A stretch of DNA of 64,000 nucleotides from assembly GCF_900091495.1 (NCBI RefSeq), contig NZ_LT607413.1:6339001-6403000 (forward strand), read 5' to 3'. Source of the stretch: Micromonospora echinospora (GTDB lineage: Bacteria > Actinomycetota > Actinomycetes > Mycobacteriales > Micromonosporaceae). Position numbers and translations under genes: made by a program. Below, piece after piece: positions 33,797 through 44,237 of the stretch (its first letter is position 1; each line of letters opens with the position of its first letter). The notes beneath the pieces are model-generated. The model worked only from the letters and a program-made list of their open reading frames with translations, did no database searches and was not told the origin of the DNA.

Positions 33797-36700
33797 GGTC
33801 CGTAGCTGGCTCAAAGATCACCCGAATCTGCACCCCATCATGAACACCCTCAATCTTTACCCGCGATGGGTCTCCCCTCCTGGTATAGAGCGATCCATGC
33901 GCGCCCTTCTGCCAGGTCCAGGAATTGGAAGGATTCGTAGCAACGTCCGCAACACCGTCCAAAATCTTGTCGGTATCCCAAGACTGCGGGAAAACCGTCT
34001 TCCCTGGCTGCCCCGGCCATTTATGTCCGCCGCCCGTACGATTGCCAGCAATGATGTGATATTGGGCCTCACCGTCAATGAGATCCCGGCCGACACCACC
34101 GCAGTTGTGCACGAGTACTGAAGTTTTTCCGGCGAGCACATAGTACGTGTGGATCTCGTCGATGGTGAGGTTATGGACCTGCCGCTGCTCGGTCCACTTC
34201 CGGACGGCCACCACGGAGGCCGGGCGGTGGTCGGCGGTCTCGAAGACGTACCCGGGCTTCAGGTCCTTGGCGTCGGCCCAACGGCCCTCGTTGGCGACCC
34301 AGAACGGGTGTCCGTCGGTGGCCGTGATCTTGCCGGTGCGGTCGCCCTTGTCGCCGTCGGTGTCGACGGTGATCTCGACCAGGTTCTTGCTGCCCGAGCC
34401 GATGATCAGGGCGGTCACCGCCCGCACCTCGGTCCGACCGGTGGTCGGGTCGGTGGCGACCACCTTGTCGCCCACCCGGACCTCGCTGATCGGTTTACGG
34501 CTGCCGTCGGCCATCAGTACCCGAGTTTCCGGGGTGAAGCTGTTCGTGCAGCTCTTTCCGACCAGGCCACGGCCGATGCTGCGGGCCTCCGACATGCCGG
34601 CGCTGAGGGCCTTGCTGCCGGCCGCGCGCAGGCCACCACCGAGCGCCCGGACGCCCGCGCCGAGCGCCTGCCCGGCGACCGAGCCCAGGGCACCGCCAAG
34701 TGCACCGGTCAGACCACCCATGGCGGTGGCGCCGGCGAGGTCCCAGCCGCGCTTGCCGTTCATGTATCCGGTGACCGCGGAGCCGACCGCCCCGGCGAGC
34801 GCCCCGCAGGCGACCGCGCCGACGCCGGTCCAGCCGATGGCCGCGCCGCAACCGAGGCCGACCACCGCGCCGACGGCAAACCCGGCGATCTCGGCGGCGT
34901 GGTCCTCGACGAACTGGGTTGCCTTGTCCCACATCGCCGTGGCGCCCTCGACCAGCGGCGCGAGCTTCTGCGAGACGCTCAGGTAGAGGTTCTGCTTGAA
35001 CTTCTCCGGGTCCTTGATGGCCTGGGCGGTGACCGCGACGACGCTCGCCGCCACCTTGACGCCGGCCGAGACCAGCTTGATCCCGGCCATCAGCGGCTTG
35101 GTCAGGGCCTGGACGACGGGCAGCTTGGTGAACCTCACCGCCTGCTGGACGGCCGCCTTGGCCGCCTTGGTCACCGCGACCTTGGCCTGGTGTATTCGTT
35201 GGGCCACCGCGCGGGCCTGTTCCTTGGCCCAGTTGACGGCCGTGTTCTTCAGGTATGCGACACCGGACTTGACCTTGTTGTAGACGGTGCTGACGACCGT
35301 CTTGGCCTTGTTGTAGACCCACTTCGCGGCGCTGGAGATGGCGTTGCCGACGGCCTTGACCGCCGAAACACCCCAGTTCCAGGCGGTCGACGCCCAGCTG
35401 CTGACCGTGTTCGACACGTGGGACACGGTGTTGCTGACCGCCCGGGCCGCCCGCTTGACCCACTTCGGCCAGTGACCGTCCGGGTCGTCGAAGTCCAGCG
35501 GGGCGCCGGCCGCGTACGTGTAGCGGTTGGCCAGGATCGAGTCGCCGCTGACGTAGTCGACGCTGTCACGGGAGGCGAAGGTGCCGGTGCCGGGGTCGTA
35601 CCAGCGGGCACCCATGTCGATTTTGCCGGTGTCCGGGTCGGTCCAGTCACCCTGGTAGCCCAGGTTGCCGGTGTTCCCGACACTGCCGACCTTCTTGCCG
35701 AACGGGTCGTACGCGGTGGAGTCGTTCAGCGTGGTCAGGTCGGTGTCAGCCGGGTCGATGGCGGCCACCACGTCGCCGTGCGCGTCGGTCAGCGACAGCC
35801 GCTCCTGGTCGGCGGCCCCGGTGGCGAGCAGTTCGTGGGCCGGTCCCCGGGCGAAGTACTCGACCCCGTCGGCGACCACGTCGTCACCCAGCCCGGCGTA
35901 GGTGAACGTCTGCCCGGTGCGGGTGACCAGCCGGTCCAGGCCGTCGTACGCGTACGTCTGCCCCTCGGCCGCGGTGAGCCGGTCGAAGGCGTCGAAGGCG
36001 TACTGCTCGGTCAGGCCGGAGCTGGTGCGGCCGAGCAGGGTGCCCCGGGCGCTGTAGGTGTAGGTGAAGTCGCCGTCGGAGAGCAGCCGGTTGCGCTCGT
36101 CGAAGGTGGCCGACTTGGAGCCGGCCCGGATCCGGTTGCCGCTGGCGTCCCACTGGTAGTCGACGGTGCCGCCCGGCCCGGTCCAGGAGGTCAGCCGTCC
36201 GGCCTTGTCGTAGCCGTAGCTGTTGTTGCCCGCGCCTGCCGTACCGGTGGTGTTCTTGCTGGTCAGGTGGCCGTTGAGGTCGAAGCCGTAGCTGACCGAG
36301 GCGACGGTCTGACCGGCGGCGTTGCGCAGTACGTCGCTGTTGACCCGGCCGTAGTCGTCGTATCCGAAGGTGCGGATCCGCCCGCCGCCGTAGTCGATGG
36401 TCTTGACGTCCCCGGCGGCGTCGTAGGTGAGCTTCTGCTGTTGGCCGGTCAGTCCGTCGTTGAGCGAGTCCAGCCGGCCGTTGACGTAGCCGAAGGTGCC
36501 GGTGCCGGCCGCGTCGGTGCGGCTGGTGAGGTTGCCGTCGTCGTCGTAGCCGAAGCTGGCCGCCCCGGACGGTCCGCTGGTGGTCAGCAGCCCGCCCCGG
36601 TCGTTCCAGGTGTAGGTGTTGGTGCCGGTTGCACCGTTGGCGTTGACCAGCCGGCCGGCCAGGTCGTAGTCGAGGTCGCGGGCAGCGGTGGCGGTCTCCC

Positions 36701-39700
36701 CGCCGGAGCCGGTCTCGGTGGTGAGTCGCCCGGCCGCGTCGTAGGTGCGGGTGCGGTGCACGCCACCGGGGGCGCTCAGCCGCACCGGCTTGCCCTCGGC
36801 GTCGTAGCCGACGGTCCAGGTCCGGTCGGCCGCTGCCGGGTGGCTCGCCGTCGCCGGCTCGATCGCCGACTCCGGAAGATCCAGGCTGTTGTACGTGTAG
36901 ATGGTCGAGTTGCCCCGCCCGTCGGTGTACCGGGTGCGGTTGCCGGCGACGTCGTACCCGAACGTGGTGGTGATCGACTCGGTGTCGCTGACCGGCTCGA
37001 CCTGCTCGACCAACCGGTTCGCCGCGTCGTACCGGTAGGCGGTGACGACGTCGTAGGGGTCCTTCGAGGAGGTCATGTTGCCGGCGGCGTCGTAGCCGTA
37101 GGTCTGCGTCCGCAGCGGGGTGCCCTCGGCGTTGAGGTGCGAGTCGGCGATCCGGTTGCCGAACAGGTCGTAGCCGACCCGGGTGGTCCGGCCGAGCCCG
37201 TCGGAGGTACGGACCTGCCGGCCGGTGAAGTCGTAACCGAACAGGGTGGCCTCGCCGGTCGGCGCGGTGCTGCGGGTCAGCTCACCCAGGGCGTTGAAGA
37301 CGTTGACCGTGGTCGCGCCGCTGGGCGACACCGTCGACGTCAGGTCGCCCCGGTCGTCGTACACCATCCGGGTGACGAGGTTCCGCACCACCGGGTGGCG
37401 CTCCACCCGGGTCTGGGTGACCTGCCGGTCCAGGTCGTCGTAGGTGAACTCGACGCGGGCACCGGTCGGGTCGGTCACCGACAGCACCTCACCGGTGCGG
37501 GTGTAGGTGTAGGTGGTGACGGCCCGTTCGTAGTCGGTGCTGGACGGTTCGTCCCGGCTGACCATCCGGTTGAGCTGGTCGTAGCTGAAGCGGGTGGTGC
37601 CGCTCGGGTCGATCGTCTCGACCACGTTACCGAGGGCGTCGTACCTCGTGCTGGTCTGCGGGGTGACCGGCTCGGTCACTCCGGGCGGCAGATAGGTGGG
37701 GGCGACGGTGCGTACCGGCCGGCCGAGCTTGTCGTACTCGGCAGTGGAGACCTGGCCGCGCGGGTCGCGGGAGGCGACCTGCTCGCCGAAGGCGTTGTAG
37801 CCGAGCGCGGTCTCCGGGCTGACGGTGGCGGGCGTGCCGCCGTTGCTCTCCGCGCTGACCGCCGGGCCGGTCGCGCCGACCAGCTGGCCGAGTTCGTCGT
37901 ACCGGTAGGTGGTGGTGAACGCGGCCTTGTCCGCGCCGGTGACGTTGCCGCGCGGGTCGGTCATCGTCTTGCGCAGGCCGCGCTGGTCGTAGGTGTAGCT
38001 GGTCACCCGGCTCTCGGTGCCGGCGATCACCTTCTCGGTGAGCTGGTTGCCCGCGTCGTCGTAGGTGTACTCGACGGTCTCGGTCGCGGCGGCCACCAGC
38101 CACGGCAGGTTGGAAGGGTTGCCGGTGCGGGTGGTGCGGGTGACGTTGCCGTTCAGGTCGTAGCCGAACGTGGTGGTGCGGCGGAGCCCGGTCGGGTCCA
38201 GGACGGTGCTGGTGAGCTTGCCGCCCCGGTCGTAGGTGTATTCGGTGACCTGGGTGCCGTTGCCGGCGATCTTCTTCGTCGCGTTGCCCGCGCCGTCGTA
38301 GGTGTTCTCCTCGACGACGTAGTTCCGTTTGGTCCCGTCCGGGTTACGGAAGTCCTTGAGAGTGATCTTGTGGAGTAGGTCGTCCCGGTAGTACTGGTAC
38401 TCCAGCCGGCGGCCCATCGCGTCGGTGTCGCTGGCCAGCCGCCCCGCGTGGTCGTACGAGTAGGAGTGCAGGACCAGGTAGTCGAGGTCGCCGGTGCCCG
38501 GGGAGCCGGGCGGGTCGCTGCGCCAGTCACGGAAGCGCACCTCGGCGACCTTGTTCTGCGCGGTGTACGCCCAGTCGTAGCGGTTGCCCTTGGCGTCCAC
38601 CATGGACGTCTTGTTGCCGAACCGGTCGTAGCCGTAGTTGGTCTCGTTACCCTCCGGGTCGACCACGCGCACCGGCCGGTTGTGTTCGTCGTACTCGGTG
38701 GTGGTGACCCGGTCCGGGTCGCCGCCGAGCAGGTCGGAGACGGTGACCTTGGTGACGTTGCCGTCCAGGTCGTATTCGTTGACGGTGCGGGACTGGTGCT
38801 GGGCGCCGGAGACCGCGTCGGTGGTGATCGGCCCGGTCACGGTGGCGACCCGGTTGTGGTTGTCGTAGGTGATGGTGGTGGTTACGCCGGCCGGGTAGCT
38901 GTCGGAGATGACCTTCTCGGTGATCCGCCGGCCCAGCGCGTCGTAGGTGTACTCGGTGACCAGGCCGGACGGCTCGGTCACCTTGGCCAGGTCACCGTTG
39001 CTGTAGTACGTGTTACGGCTGACCTTGGTCCGTGCGTCGGTGCTGGTGGAGAGCAGTCCGGCGGGTGGATTGCCGCCGCCGATCGCCGCCTCGCCGCCGG
39101 TGGTGTAGGTGTGGCTGACGATGCTGCCGTCCGGGTTGACCTGCCGGCTCAGCTGGCCGCTGGAGTGGTACTCGAAGGTGGTGCGGTAGGTGGTGTCGGT
39201 GGCGCTGGCCGACCGGCCGTCCCGGGTCTCCACCGCCAGGTCGGCACGCGGGTCGTACGGGTTCGTGATGGTGGTCGAGTACGTGTAGTAGGTGGTGAAG
39301 CACTGGGTGGCGGTCCGGCAGCTCTTGCGCGACGCGAGGTGGCCCTTGCTGTCGTAGGTCATCTCCACCGAGTCGCCGTTCTCGTTGGTGACCTTGCTCT
39401 GGTAGCCGTCCTCGTCGTACGAGAAGGTGCGGATCGCCATGCCGTCCAGCGGGTGCCGGATGAAGACGGGGCCGCCCGATTCGCCCGGGATGATGGTGCA
39501 GAAGGCCGGGTCGTTCGGGTCCGGCTGGGTGCAGGTCTCCGTCGGCGGGGACGTCGGTGGCGAGGTGGGCTCGCCGGGCCGGTCCTCCTCCCGGATCTCC
39601 AGCCCGAGCGGCGTGCCGGAGCGCAGCAGTCGGCCGGCCAACGCGTCGTACTCGTACAGGTGGGGCCGGTTGGCCGGGTCGAGCACCTGGACGCTGCGCC

Positions 39701-42700
39701 GCAGGTCGGTGTCGCCGCCGTAGACGGCGGGCAGGCCGACCTTCCAGGTGCCGCCGTCGTCGTCGGTGTACTCCCTGACCCGGTCGCTGGTGGTGTCGTA
39801 CTCGACCTCGCTGGCCACCCGGCCGCTGGGCAGGGTCACCCGGGTCAGTTGCTGCGCGGCCTTACCCGCCTGGAAGTGGGCGGTGGCGGTGGCCGGGCCG
39901 ATGGGGTGGGAGTAGACCGACACCTCGTCGATCACGCCGGCGAAGTGCCGCTGGACGCTGGCACCCCAGGACGGCCAGGAAGTCGGTGTGGTGGCGGAGG
40001 CGACACCGATCTGGTTGAAGGTGAGCAGCGAGTGTTCGATGGTCTGGCCGGTCAGCTCGCCGACCTTGACGCCGTCGAGGTACATGGTCTGGGTGGCGCC
40101 CATCGCGGAGAGCACGACGTGGTGCCACTTGTTGTCGTTGACGGGGGTGGCCGAGGTGATCGGCGCGACGGCGCCGGTGGCGAACTGGCCGCGCAGCCTG
40201 CCGTCGGCGCCGGTGTAGAGCAGGGGCACGCCGCTGGTCGCCGCGGTCCCGTACGCCTTGTCCTGGTAGCCGATCAGCGGCCCGCCGGTCTGGGTGAGGC
40301 CGATCTTGAACCACAGTTCGACGGCCGCGTCCCGGCTCTTCTTGACCAGGCCCTTCGGCAGCTCCACGTACGAGGAGGTGCCGTTGAAGCCGGCCGCGGT
40401 GTTGCCGGTCCCGGCCAGCGCGCCCGGCTGGGCCAGGGTCACGTTCCGGTAGGTGCCGGCGTCCTTGCCCAGGTTGATCGCCACGTCGCTGGCCGCGCCG
40501 GTCCCCTCGGCCTCGCCGAGCCGGTAGTACGAGTCGGGGCGCGCGTCGAGGGCGGCGGTGCGGTAGTGGTTGCCGGCGGCGTAGTCGTAGCTGGTGCAGG
40601 CCGTGCCGCCGGGGCCGCAGACCTTGGTCAGCAGGTCGCCGTCGTAGGTGTACGTCCAGGTCAGCGCCGCGCCGTCGACCGGGTCGGTGCTGACCGTGGT
40701 GACGTGCTCGCCGGTCCAGGTGAACCGTAGCGACCGGCCGGCGGTGTTGGTCTGGCTGTTGGAGACCTGGACCTTGGCCAGCTTTCCGGTCATGAAGTCG
40801 TAGGTGAGGACCAGCGAGCGGAACATCCCGTCGGTGATCTTCGTCAGCCGGCCGGCGAGCGAGAACGTGTATGTGGTGTTCGACCGGTCGAGCAGCTTCC
40901 AGTTGACGGCGTCGACGGTCAGCTTGGCTACCCGGCCGGACGGGGCGGCGTACGTGCCGTCCGGGTTCCTGCCGAACCGCACCTCCTGCCCGTCCGGGTA
41001 GCGGATCACCACGTTGCCGGAGCCGTCGTTGTCCGGGGTGAGCAACATGTCGTACCGGGTGGACCAACCGGTGCCGAAAACCGCAGTGGAGCGCGGGTCG
41101 AGGCTGTTGTAGGTCCGGACCAGGTTCAGTTCCGGTCCGACGGTCGCCACCGCGGCGTCGATGGCCGTGGTGGTGAAGTTGCCGGTCTGGGCGTCGAACT
41201 CACGGCCCTGTTCGGCGGCGGGCGAGCCGGCGATCCGGGAGATGACGTCCGGCTGCGGTACGGCGGTGGTCAGCACCGAGTCGGGTGAGATCACCTCGTT
41301 GGCGCCGTCCTTGACGTAGGCCCGCCACAGGTACTCCTTGGTCCAGGAGAGCCGACCGGCGGGCACCACCCAGGAGGGCTTCGTCTGGTAGCCGGAGTTG
41401 GTGCAGTTGGTGGCCGTACCCGCGTCGGTGCGGTCGCAGACCTCGAACTTGAAGGAGAGCGTGGCCCCGGGTGGCGCGTCGGAGTCCACCGCCCGCGCCC
41501 AGAGCAGCGGTGTCAGGGTGGGCGCCTGGTAGCCGTTCGGCGGGTGGAGTTCCTGCACCACCGGTGGTACGTCGAAGACCTGGAGCACGATCCGGCCCGG
41601 CGGGACCTGGTGGTCGGTGAAGACCACCCCGCCGGTGCGGACCATGGTGAAGTCGAGGAAGTACGTGCCCGGCTCGAGTCGCTTGATGGTGGCGTCCAGG
41701 GTCACCTTCGCGCCCCGGGCGAGGGTGGTGCTCAGGTTCGCGGCCCGCTGCTGGGTCACCGCCGCGCCGGTCTGCGCGTTGTACGCCCGGTAGGCCAGGT
41801 AGTAGTTGCTGGGCGACCAGGCCTCCGCGCCGAGGTTGGTAACGGTGACCTTGACCTTGCCGTCCTGGTTGCGCAGCACCGGCGGTTCCGGGGAAGGCTT
41901 GGGGATGGCGTAGTTCGCGTTGTAGGGCGTGTGGGTGACGTAGAGCTTGGGCGGGTTGGCGGTGGCGGTTCCGGCGAACCGCTTCCAGGCGCCGCTGTCG
42001 GTGGTGGACGCCCGCAGCGACAGGCCGTGGTTGGCCTGCTGGCCGTTGACCCAGCGCTGGACCAGGCTGCGGCCGGCCGCACCGAGGTCGAACATCTCCC
42101 CCGCCGCCGGGCAGGCCGACTGGGACTGACCGAGACCGATGTACCCGTGGGCGAAGGACCGGGTGGCCAGGGAACTACCCACGGCCGGGCCGGGGTACGA
42201 GTGGCCGGTGCCGGCGGTCCACGCCTCGGTGACCGGGTGCACGGTGACGGCGCGGGGCGTGCAGGAGGGCGCGTCGTAGTTGACGGCGGACAGGGCCGCG
42301 CCGTAGACGGTGTGGTTCTGCAGCCGTCCGACCAGGTCGCCGAACTTCACGTACGCTGCCGCGTTGGCGCCGTTCATCCGGCCGACCAGCAGCTCCTGCC
42401 CGCCGGAGGTGGAGCTGCCGCCGTGCACGTACATGCTGCTGTCGGCGTTGCCCCCGGTGACCGGCGGACCGACGGTGGGGTCGACCTCGACCGGGTAATG
42501 CCGGCCGGGCTGGTTCAGCCAGTCGGCGTCGAGGGTGACCCTGAGCGCGGTCCCGCCGGCATGGGGCACGAGCTGGTAGTCGACGCCCGTGGAGAGGGCG
42601 GGGCCGATGGTGTCGGTGCCGGCGTCGAGCATGTACCCGGCGGGGATGGCGGCCCGCTCCCGACCGCCGGTGTCGATGAGCAGGATCCGGCCGTCCACCA

Positions 42701-43553
42701 GACGCGCGGTCAGCCCGCGCAGGTGCAGCGGGAACAGGTACGACGTGGGTGCCTTCGCCGAGCGCAGGACGATGGTTTCCTTGACGCCACCGGCGGCCGG
42801 TTCGAGCCGGAGGTCGACGCCGGGCTGGACCTCGGGGTAGGTGACCGTGTCGCCGGCGACCCGCCCCTTCGCCGCCGCCGCGCCGGCCAGGCCGAAGCCG
42901 AACTCCACGCCTTCACCGAAGGTCAGCCGGGCCAGGTGGGCGGCGTCACCCCGGTCGGCCAGTCGGACGTCGACCGCGTCGGCGGTGTTACGCCATCCGG
43001 CCCCGTCAGCAGCGGGGGCCAGGGCGAGGTCGATCGGGGCCCAACTGCCGTCGGGGCGTTGGTAGTTGACCGGGGTGGCAGAGAACTCGGTGGTCTGGGT
43101 GCCATCGGCGTTGTCGTAGACCCGCTGGTGGGAGCCCCGCTCGGCGGGACGTTCCCGGCTGCTCGACCGGTCGAACCCACGGCCCGGGTGCGGCGGCGGC
43201 GTGGCGGTCCTCGCGGTGTTCCGGCCGGGGGCCGGGCGTTCGGTCAACGTGTGCAGCGGGTACTGGCCACGCAACGACCGGGGCAGTTCCCGGTTGACCC
43301 GGCCCTGTTCGACGTGGTCCCGGCCGGCGGCGGAGCCCCACTGCTGGCCCGGCTTGGGGGTGGAGCGATCGGTGCGGCCGTCGGCCCACGCGGCGGTCGG
43401 CGACAGCCCGGGCATGCCGCTTCCACCAAGGTTGAGCGCCAGGATCGCGGCGAGTGACGCCGCGAGGGCCGACCGGACGGTGACGGAGCGGACCAGCCGG
43501 ACGCGCCGCGCCGACCGGTTCGGCGCTGACGGGCGGCGAACGCTGAAGAACAT
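33768..43553 (-). CDS. Exported RHS/YD-repeat polymorphic toxin with Hint domain and C-terminal EndoU nuclease
   Basis: 3261 residues. Order: signal peptide (about 1-57); DNRLRE-like beta region (about 360-545); DUF6531 region (about 780-1000, RTYNSLDPRSTAVFGTGWS); LamG-like domain (about 1000-1220); some 1300 residues of YD repeats forming the RHS shell; RHS core (about 2560-2690, MGARWYDPGTGTFASRDSVD) ending near DPDGHWPKW; an Ala/Val/Lys-rich helical stretch; Hint autoprotease from C3002 (CTNSFTPETRVLMADG) to VLVHNC3151. The tip (3152-3261) is bacterial EndoU-like: H3166 in AQYHIIAG, H3177 in GGGHKWPG, K3233 in VKIEG and T3256 in VITGFP. It should cleave RNA in competitor cells; a MafI immunity gene follows. 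Lack of T6SS or anchor domains suggests Sec export. Confidence 0.92.
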   Translation of the reverse strand: MFFSVRRPSAPNRSARRVRLVRSVTVRSALAASLAAILALNLGGSGMPGLSPTAAWADGRTDRSTPKPGQQWGSAAGRDHVEQGRVNRELPRSLRGQYPLHTLTERPAPGRNTARTATPPPHPGRGFDRSSSRERPAERGSHQRVYDNADGTQTTEFSATPVNYQRPDGSWAPIDLALAPAADGAGWRNTADAVDVRLADRGDAAHLARLTFGEGVEFGFGLAGAAAAKGRVAGDTVTYPEVQPGVDLRLEPAAGGVKETIVLRSAKAPTSYLFPLHLRGLTARLVDGRILLIDTGGRERAAIPAGYMLDAGTDTIGPALSTGVDYQLVPHAGGTALRVTLDADWLNQPGRHYPVEVDPTVGPPVTGGNADSSMYVHGGSSTSGGQELLVGRMNGANAAAYVKFGDLVGRLQNHTVYGAALSAVNYDAPSCTPRAVTVHPVTEAWTAGTGHSYPGPAVGSSLATRSFAHGYIGLGQSQSACPAAGEMFDLGAAGRSLVQRWVNGQQANHGLSLRASTTDSGAWKRFAGTATANPPKLYVTHTPYNANYAIPKPSPEPPVLRNQDGKVKVTVTNLGAEAWSPSNYYLAYRAYNAQTGAAVTQQRAANLSTTLARGAKVTLDATIKRLEPGTYFLDFTMVRTGGVVFTDHQVPPGRIVLQVFDVPPVVQELHPPNGYQAPTLTPLLWARAVDSDAPPGATLSFKFEVCDRTDAGTATNCTNSGYQTKPSWVVPAGRLSWTKEYLWRAYVKDGANEVISPDSVLTTAVPQPDVISRIAGSPAAEQGREFDAQTGNFTTTAIDAAVATVGPELNLVRTYNSLDPRSTAVFGTGWSTRYDMLLTPDNDGSGNVVIRYPDGQEVRFGRNPDGTYAAPSGRVAKLTVDAVNWKLLDRSNTTYTFSLAGRLTKITDGMFRSLVLTYDFMTGKLAKVQVSNSQTNTAGRSLRFTWTGEHVTTVSTDPVDGAALTWTYTYDGDLLTKVCGPGGTACTSYDYAAGNHYRTAALDARPDSYYRLGEAEGTGAASDVAINLGKDAGTYRNVTLAQPGALAGTGNTAAGFNGTSSYVELPKGLVKKSRDAAVELWFKIGLTQTGGPLIGYQDKAYGTAATSGVPLLYTGADGRLRGQFATGAVAPITSATPVNDNKWHHVVLSAMGATQTMYLDGVKVGELTGQTIEHSLLTFNQIGVASATTPTSWPSWGASVQRHFAGVIDEVSVYSHPIGPATATAHFQAGKAAQQLTRVTLPSGRVASEVEYDTTSDRVREYTDDDGGTWKVGLPAVYGGDTDLRRSVQVLDPANRPHLYEYDALAGRLLRSGTPLGLEIREEDRPGEPTSPPTSPPTETCTQPDPNDPAFCTIIPGESGGPVFIRHPLDGMAIRTFSYDEDGYQSKVTNENGDSVEMTYDSKGHLASRKSCRTATQCFTTYYTYSTTITNPYDPRADLAVETRDGRSASATDTTYRTTFEYHSSGQLSRQVNPDGSIVSHTYTTGGEAAIGGGNPPAGLLSTSTDARTKVSRNTYYSNGDLAKVTEPSGLVTEYTYDALGRRITEKVISDSYPAGVTTTITYDNHNRVATVTGPITTDAVSGAQHQSRTVNEYDLDGNVTKVTVSDLLGGDPDRVTTTEYDEHNRPVRVVDPEGNETNYGYDRFGNKTSMVDAKGNRYDWAYTAQNKVAEVRFRDWRSDPPGSPGTGDLDYLVLHSYSYDHAGRLASDTDAMGRRLEYQYYRDDLLHKITLKDFRNPDGTKRNYVVEENTYDGAGNATKKIAGNGTQVTEYTYDRGGKLTSTVLDPTGLRRTTTFGYDLNGNVTRTTRTGNPSNLPWLVAAATETVEYTYDDAGNQLTEKVIAGTESRVTSYTYDQRGLRKTMTDPRGNVTGADKAAFTTTYRYDELGQLVGATGPAVSAESNGGTPATVSPETALGYNAFGEQVASRDPRGQVSTAEYDKLGRPVRTVAPTYLPPGVTEPVTPQTSTRYDALGNVVETIDPSGTTRFSYDQLNRMVSRDEPSSTDYERAVTTYTYTRTGEVLSVTDPTGARVEFTYDDLDRQVTQTRVERHPVVRNLVTRMVYDDRGDLTSTVSPSGATTVNVFNALGELTRSTAPTGEATLFGYDFTGRQVRTSDGLGRTTRVGYDLFGNRIADSHLNAEGTPLRTQTYGYDAAGNMTSSKDPYDVVTAYRYDAANRLVEQVEPVSDTESITTTFGYDVAGNRTRYTDGRGNSTIYTYNSLDLPESAIEPATASHPAAADRTWTVGYDAEGKPVRLSAPGGVHRTRTYDAAGRLTTETGSGGETATAARDLDYDLAGRLVNANGATGTNTYTWNDRGGLLTTSGPSGAASFGYDDDGNLTSRTDAAGTGTFGYVNGRLDSLNDGLTGQQQKLTYDAAGDVKTIDYGGGRIRTFGYDDYGRVNSDVLRNAAGQTVASVSYGFDLNGHLTSKNTTGTAGAGNNSYGYDKAGRLTSWTGPGGTVDYQWDASGNRIRAGSKSATFDERNRLLSDGDFTYTYSARGTLLGRTSSGLTEQYAFDAFDRLTAAEGQTYAYDGLDRLVTRTGQTFTYAGLGDDVVADGVEYFARGPAHELLATGAADQERLSLTDAHGDVVAAIDPADTDLTTLNDSTAYDPFGKKVGSVGNTGNLGYQGDWTDPDTGKIDMGARWYDPGTGTFASRDSVDYVSGDSILANRYTYAAGAPLDFDDPDGHWPKWVKRAARAVSNTVSHVSNTVSSWASTAWNWGVSAVKAVGNAISSAAKWVYNKAKTVVSTVYNKVKSGVAYLKNTAVNWAKEQARAVAQRIHQAKVAVTKAAKAAVQQAVRFTKLPVVQALTKPLMAGIKLVSAGVKVAASVVAVTAQAIKDPEKFKQNLYLSVSQKLAPLVEGATAMWDKATQFVEDHAAEIAGFAVGAVVGLGCGAAIGWTGVGAVACGALAGAVGSAVTGYMNGKRGWDLAGATAMGGLTGALGGALGSVAGQALGAGVRALGGGLRAAGSKALSAGMSEARSIGRGLVGKSCTNSFTPETRVLMADGSRKPISEVRVGDKVVATDPTTGRTEVRAVTALIIGSGSKNLVEITVDTDGDKGDRTGKITATDGHPFWVANEGRWADAKDLKPGYVFETADHRPASVVAVRKWTEQRQVHNLTIDEIHTYYVLAGKTSVLVHNCGGVGRDLIDGEAQYHIIAGNRTGGGHKWPGQPGKTVFPQSWDTDKILDGVADVATNPSNSWTWQKGAHGSLYTRRGDPSRVKIEGVHDGVQIRVIFEPATDRVITGFPIG

Positions 43554-44237
43554 GTCAAACCTCGGATTCCGAATCGGCCACGGCGGGGCCAGGTCGTGCT
43601 GACGGCACGGAGGGAACGGCCGGCACCCGGGGCTGCGGGCGCGGGCGTATGGCAGGTCAGGACGCGGACCGGCGGCAGGTGATGCCGGTGCCGGTCAGCC
43701 GAGCGAGCGTCGAGCCGCCAGCCGGTTCGGCAGGTGGCGGCGGACGGTCATGGCAGAGGACGAGCGTCGTCCCTCCGTGCTGGGCCGAAAATGACAGACC
43801 ACGGCCAATGCGACCGACGTCGGAACGTCGAGCTGCGATGATGCGCAGATTCGATGATCGCCATTGCGCCACACCCCCGTGTGCTGCTGCTCTTCAATGC
43901 GCCGCTGTACAGTGACAGCGCGGTAGCAATCTGTCAATGCCCCATCTCACAGCACCGGCCGCGCCGGCGCGACATCCGCCGACACCACGGAGAGTTGCCG
44001 AACTCGTCCGCCCGGGGAGCACACGAGCAGCCGTCCTCGGCACACGGCGTGTCCACAATTGACAGACAGTGACGGTTGGTACGCGGTAGCGGGAACCGGC
44101 GGGATGGTGCATGATGACGCCCGCCGACCACATCGGCCGCCGGTCGGACCCGGCAAGCGATCACCTGATCCCCACCGACCACATTCGGCAGAGGGTGGAC
44201 GCTGGCCGGAGAGGCCTACACGGGGAAGGAGTTCAGC
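43554..44237. other. 680-bp divergent intergenic region, no gene recognised
   Basis: It separates the RHS toxin gene and the tachylectin-like gene and must hold both promoters. A good -35 hexamer TTGACA is at 44059-44064 on the plus strand, with TACGCG/CGGTAG candidates 15-19 bases on. Short frames on both strands have no family-like sequence. GC content looks lower than in the flanking genes. Confidence 0.4.

Noticed and set aside
34101..34560. Hint domain in the RHS protein read as a mobile intein
   Set aside because: It follows the RHS core and precedes the toxin tip, has no homing endonuclease insert and ends in VLVHNC, the arrangement of pretoxin Hint autoproteases that release the tip.
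34149..38378. Very long open frame on the plus strand through the RHS gene (1409 codons)
   Set aside because: It is antisense to the YD-repeat region and its translation is low-complexity Val/Gly/Arg text with no domains. Long antisense frames are normal in DNA with GC-rich third codon positions.
43657..43872. 71-codon minus-strand frame upstream of the RHS gene
   Set aside because: No ribosome binding site or recognisable homology, and it overlaps equally long frames on the other strand.
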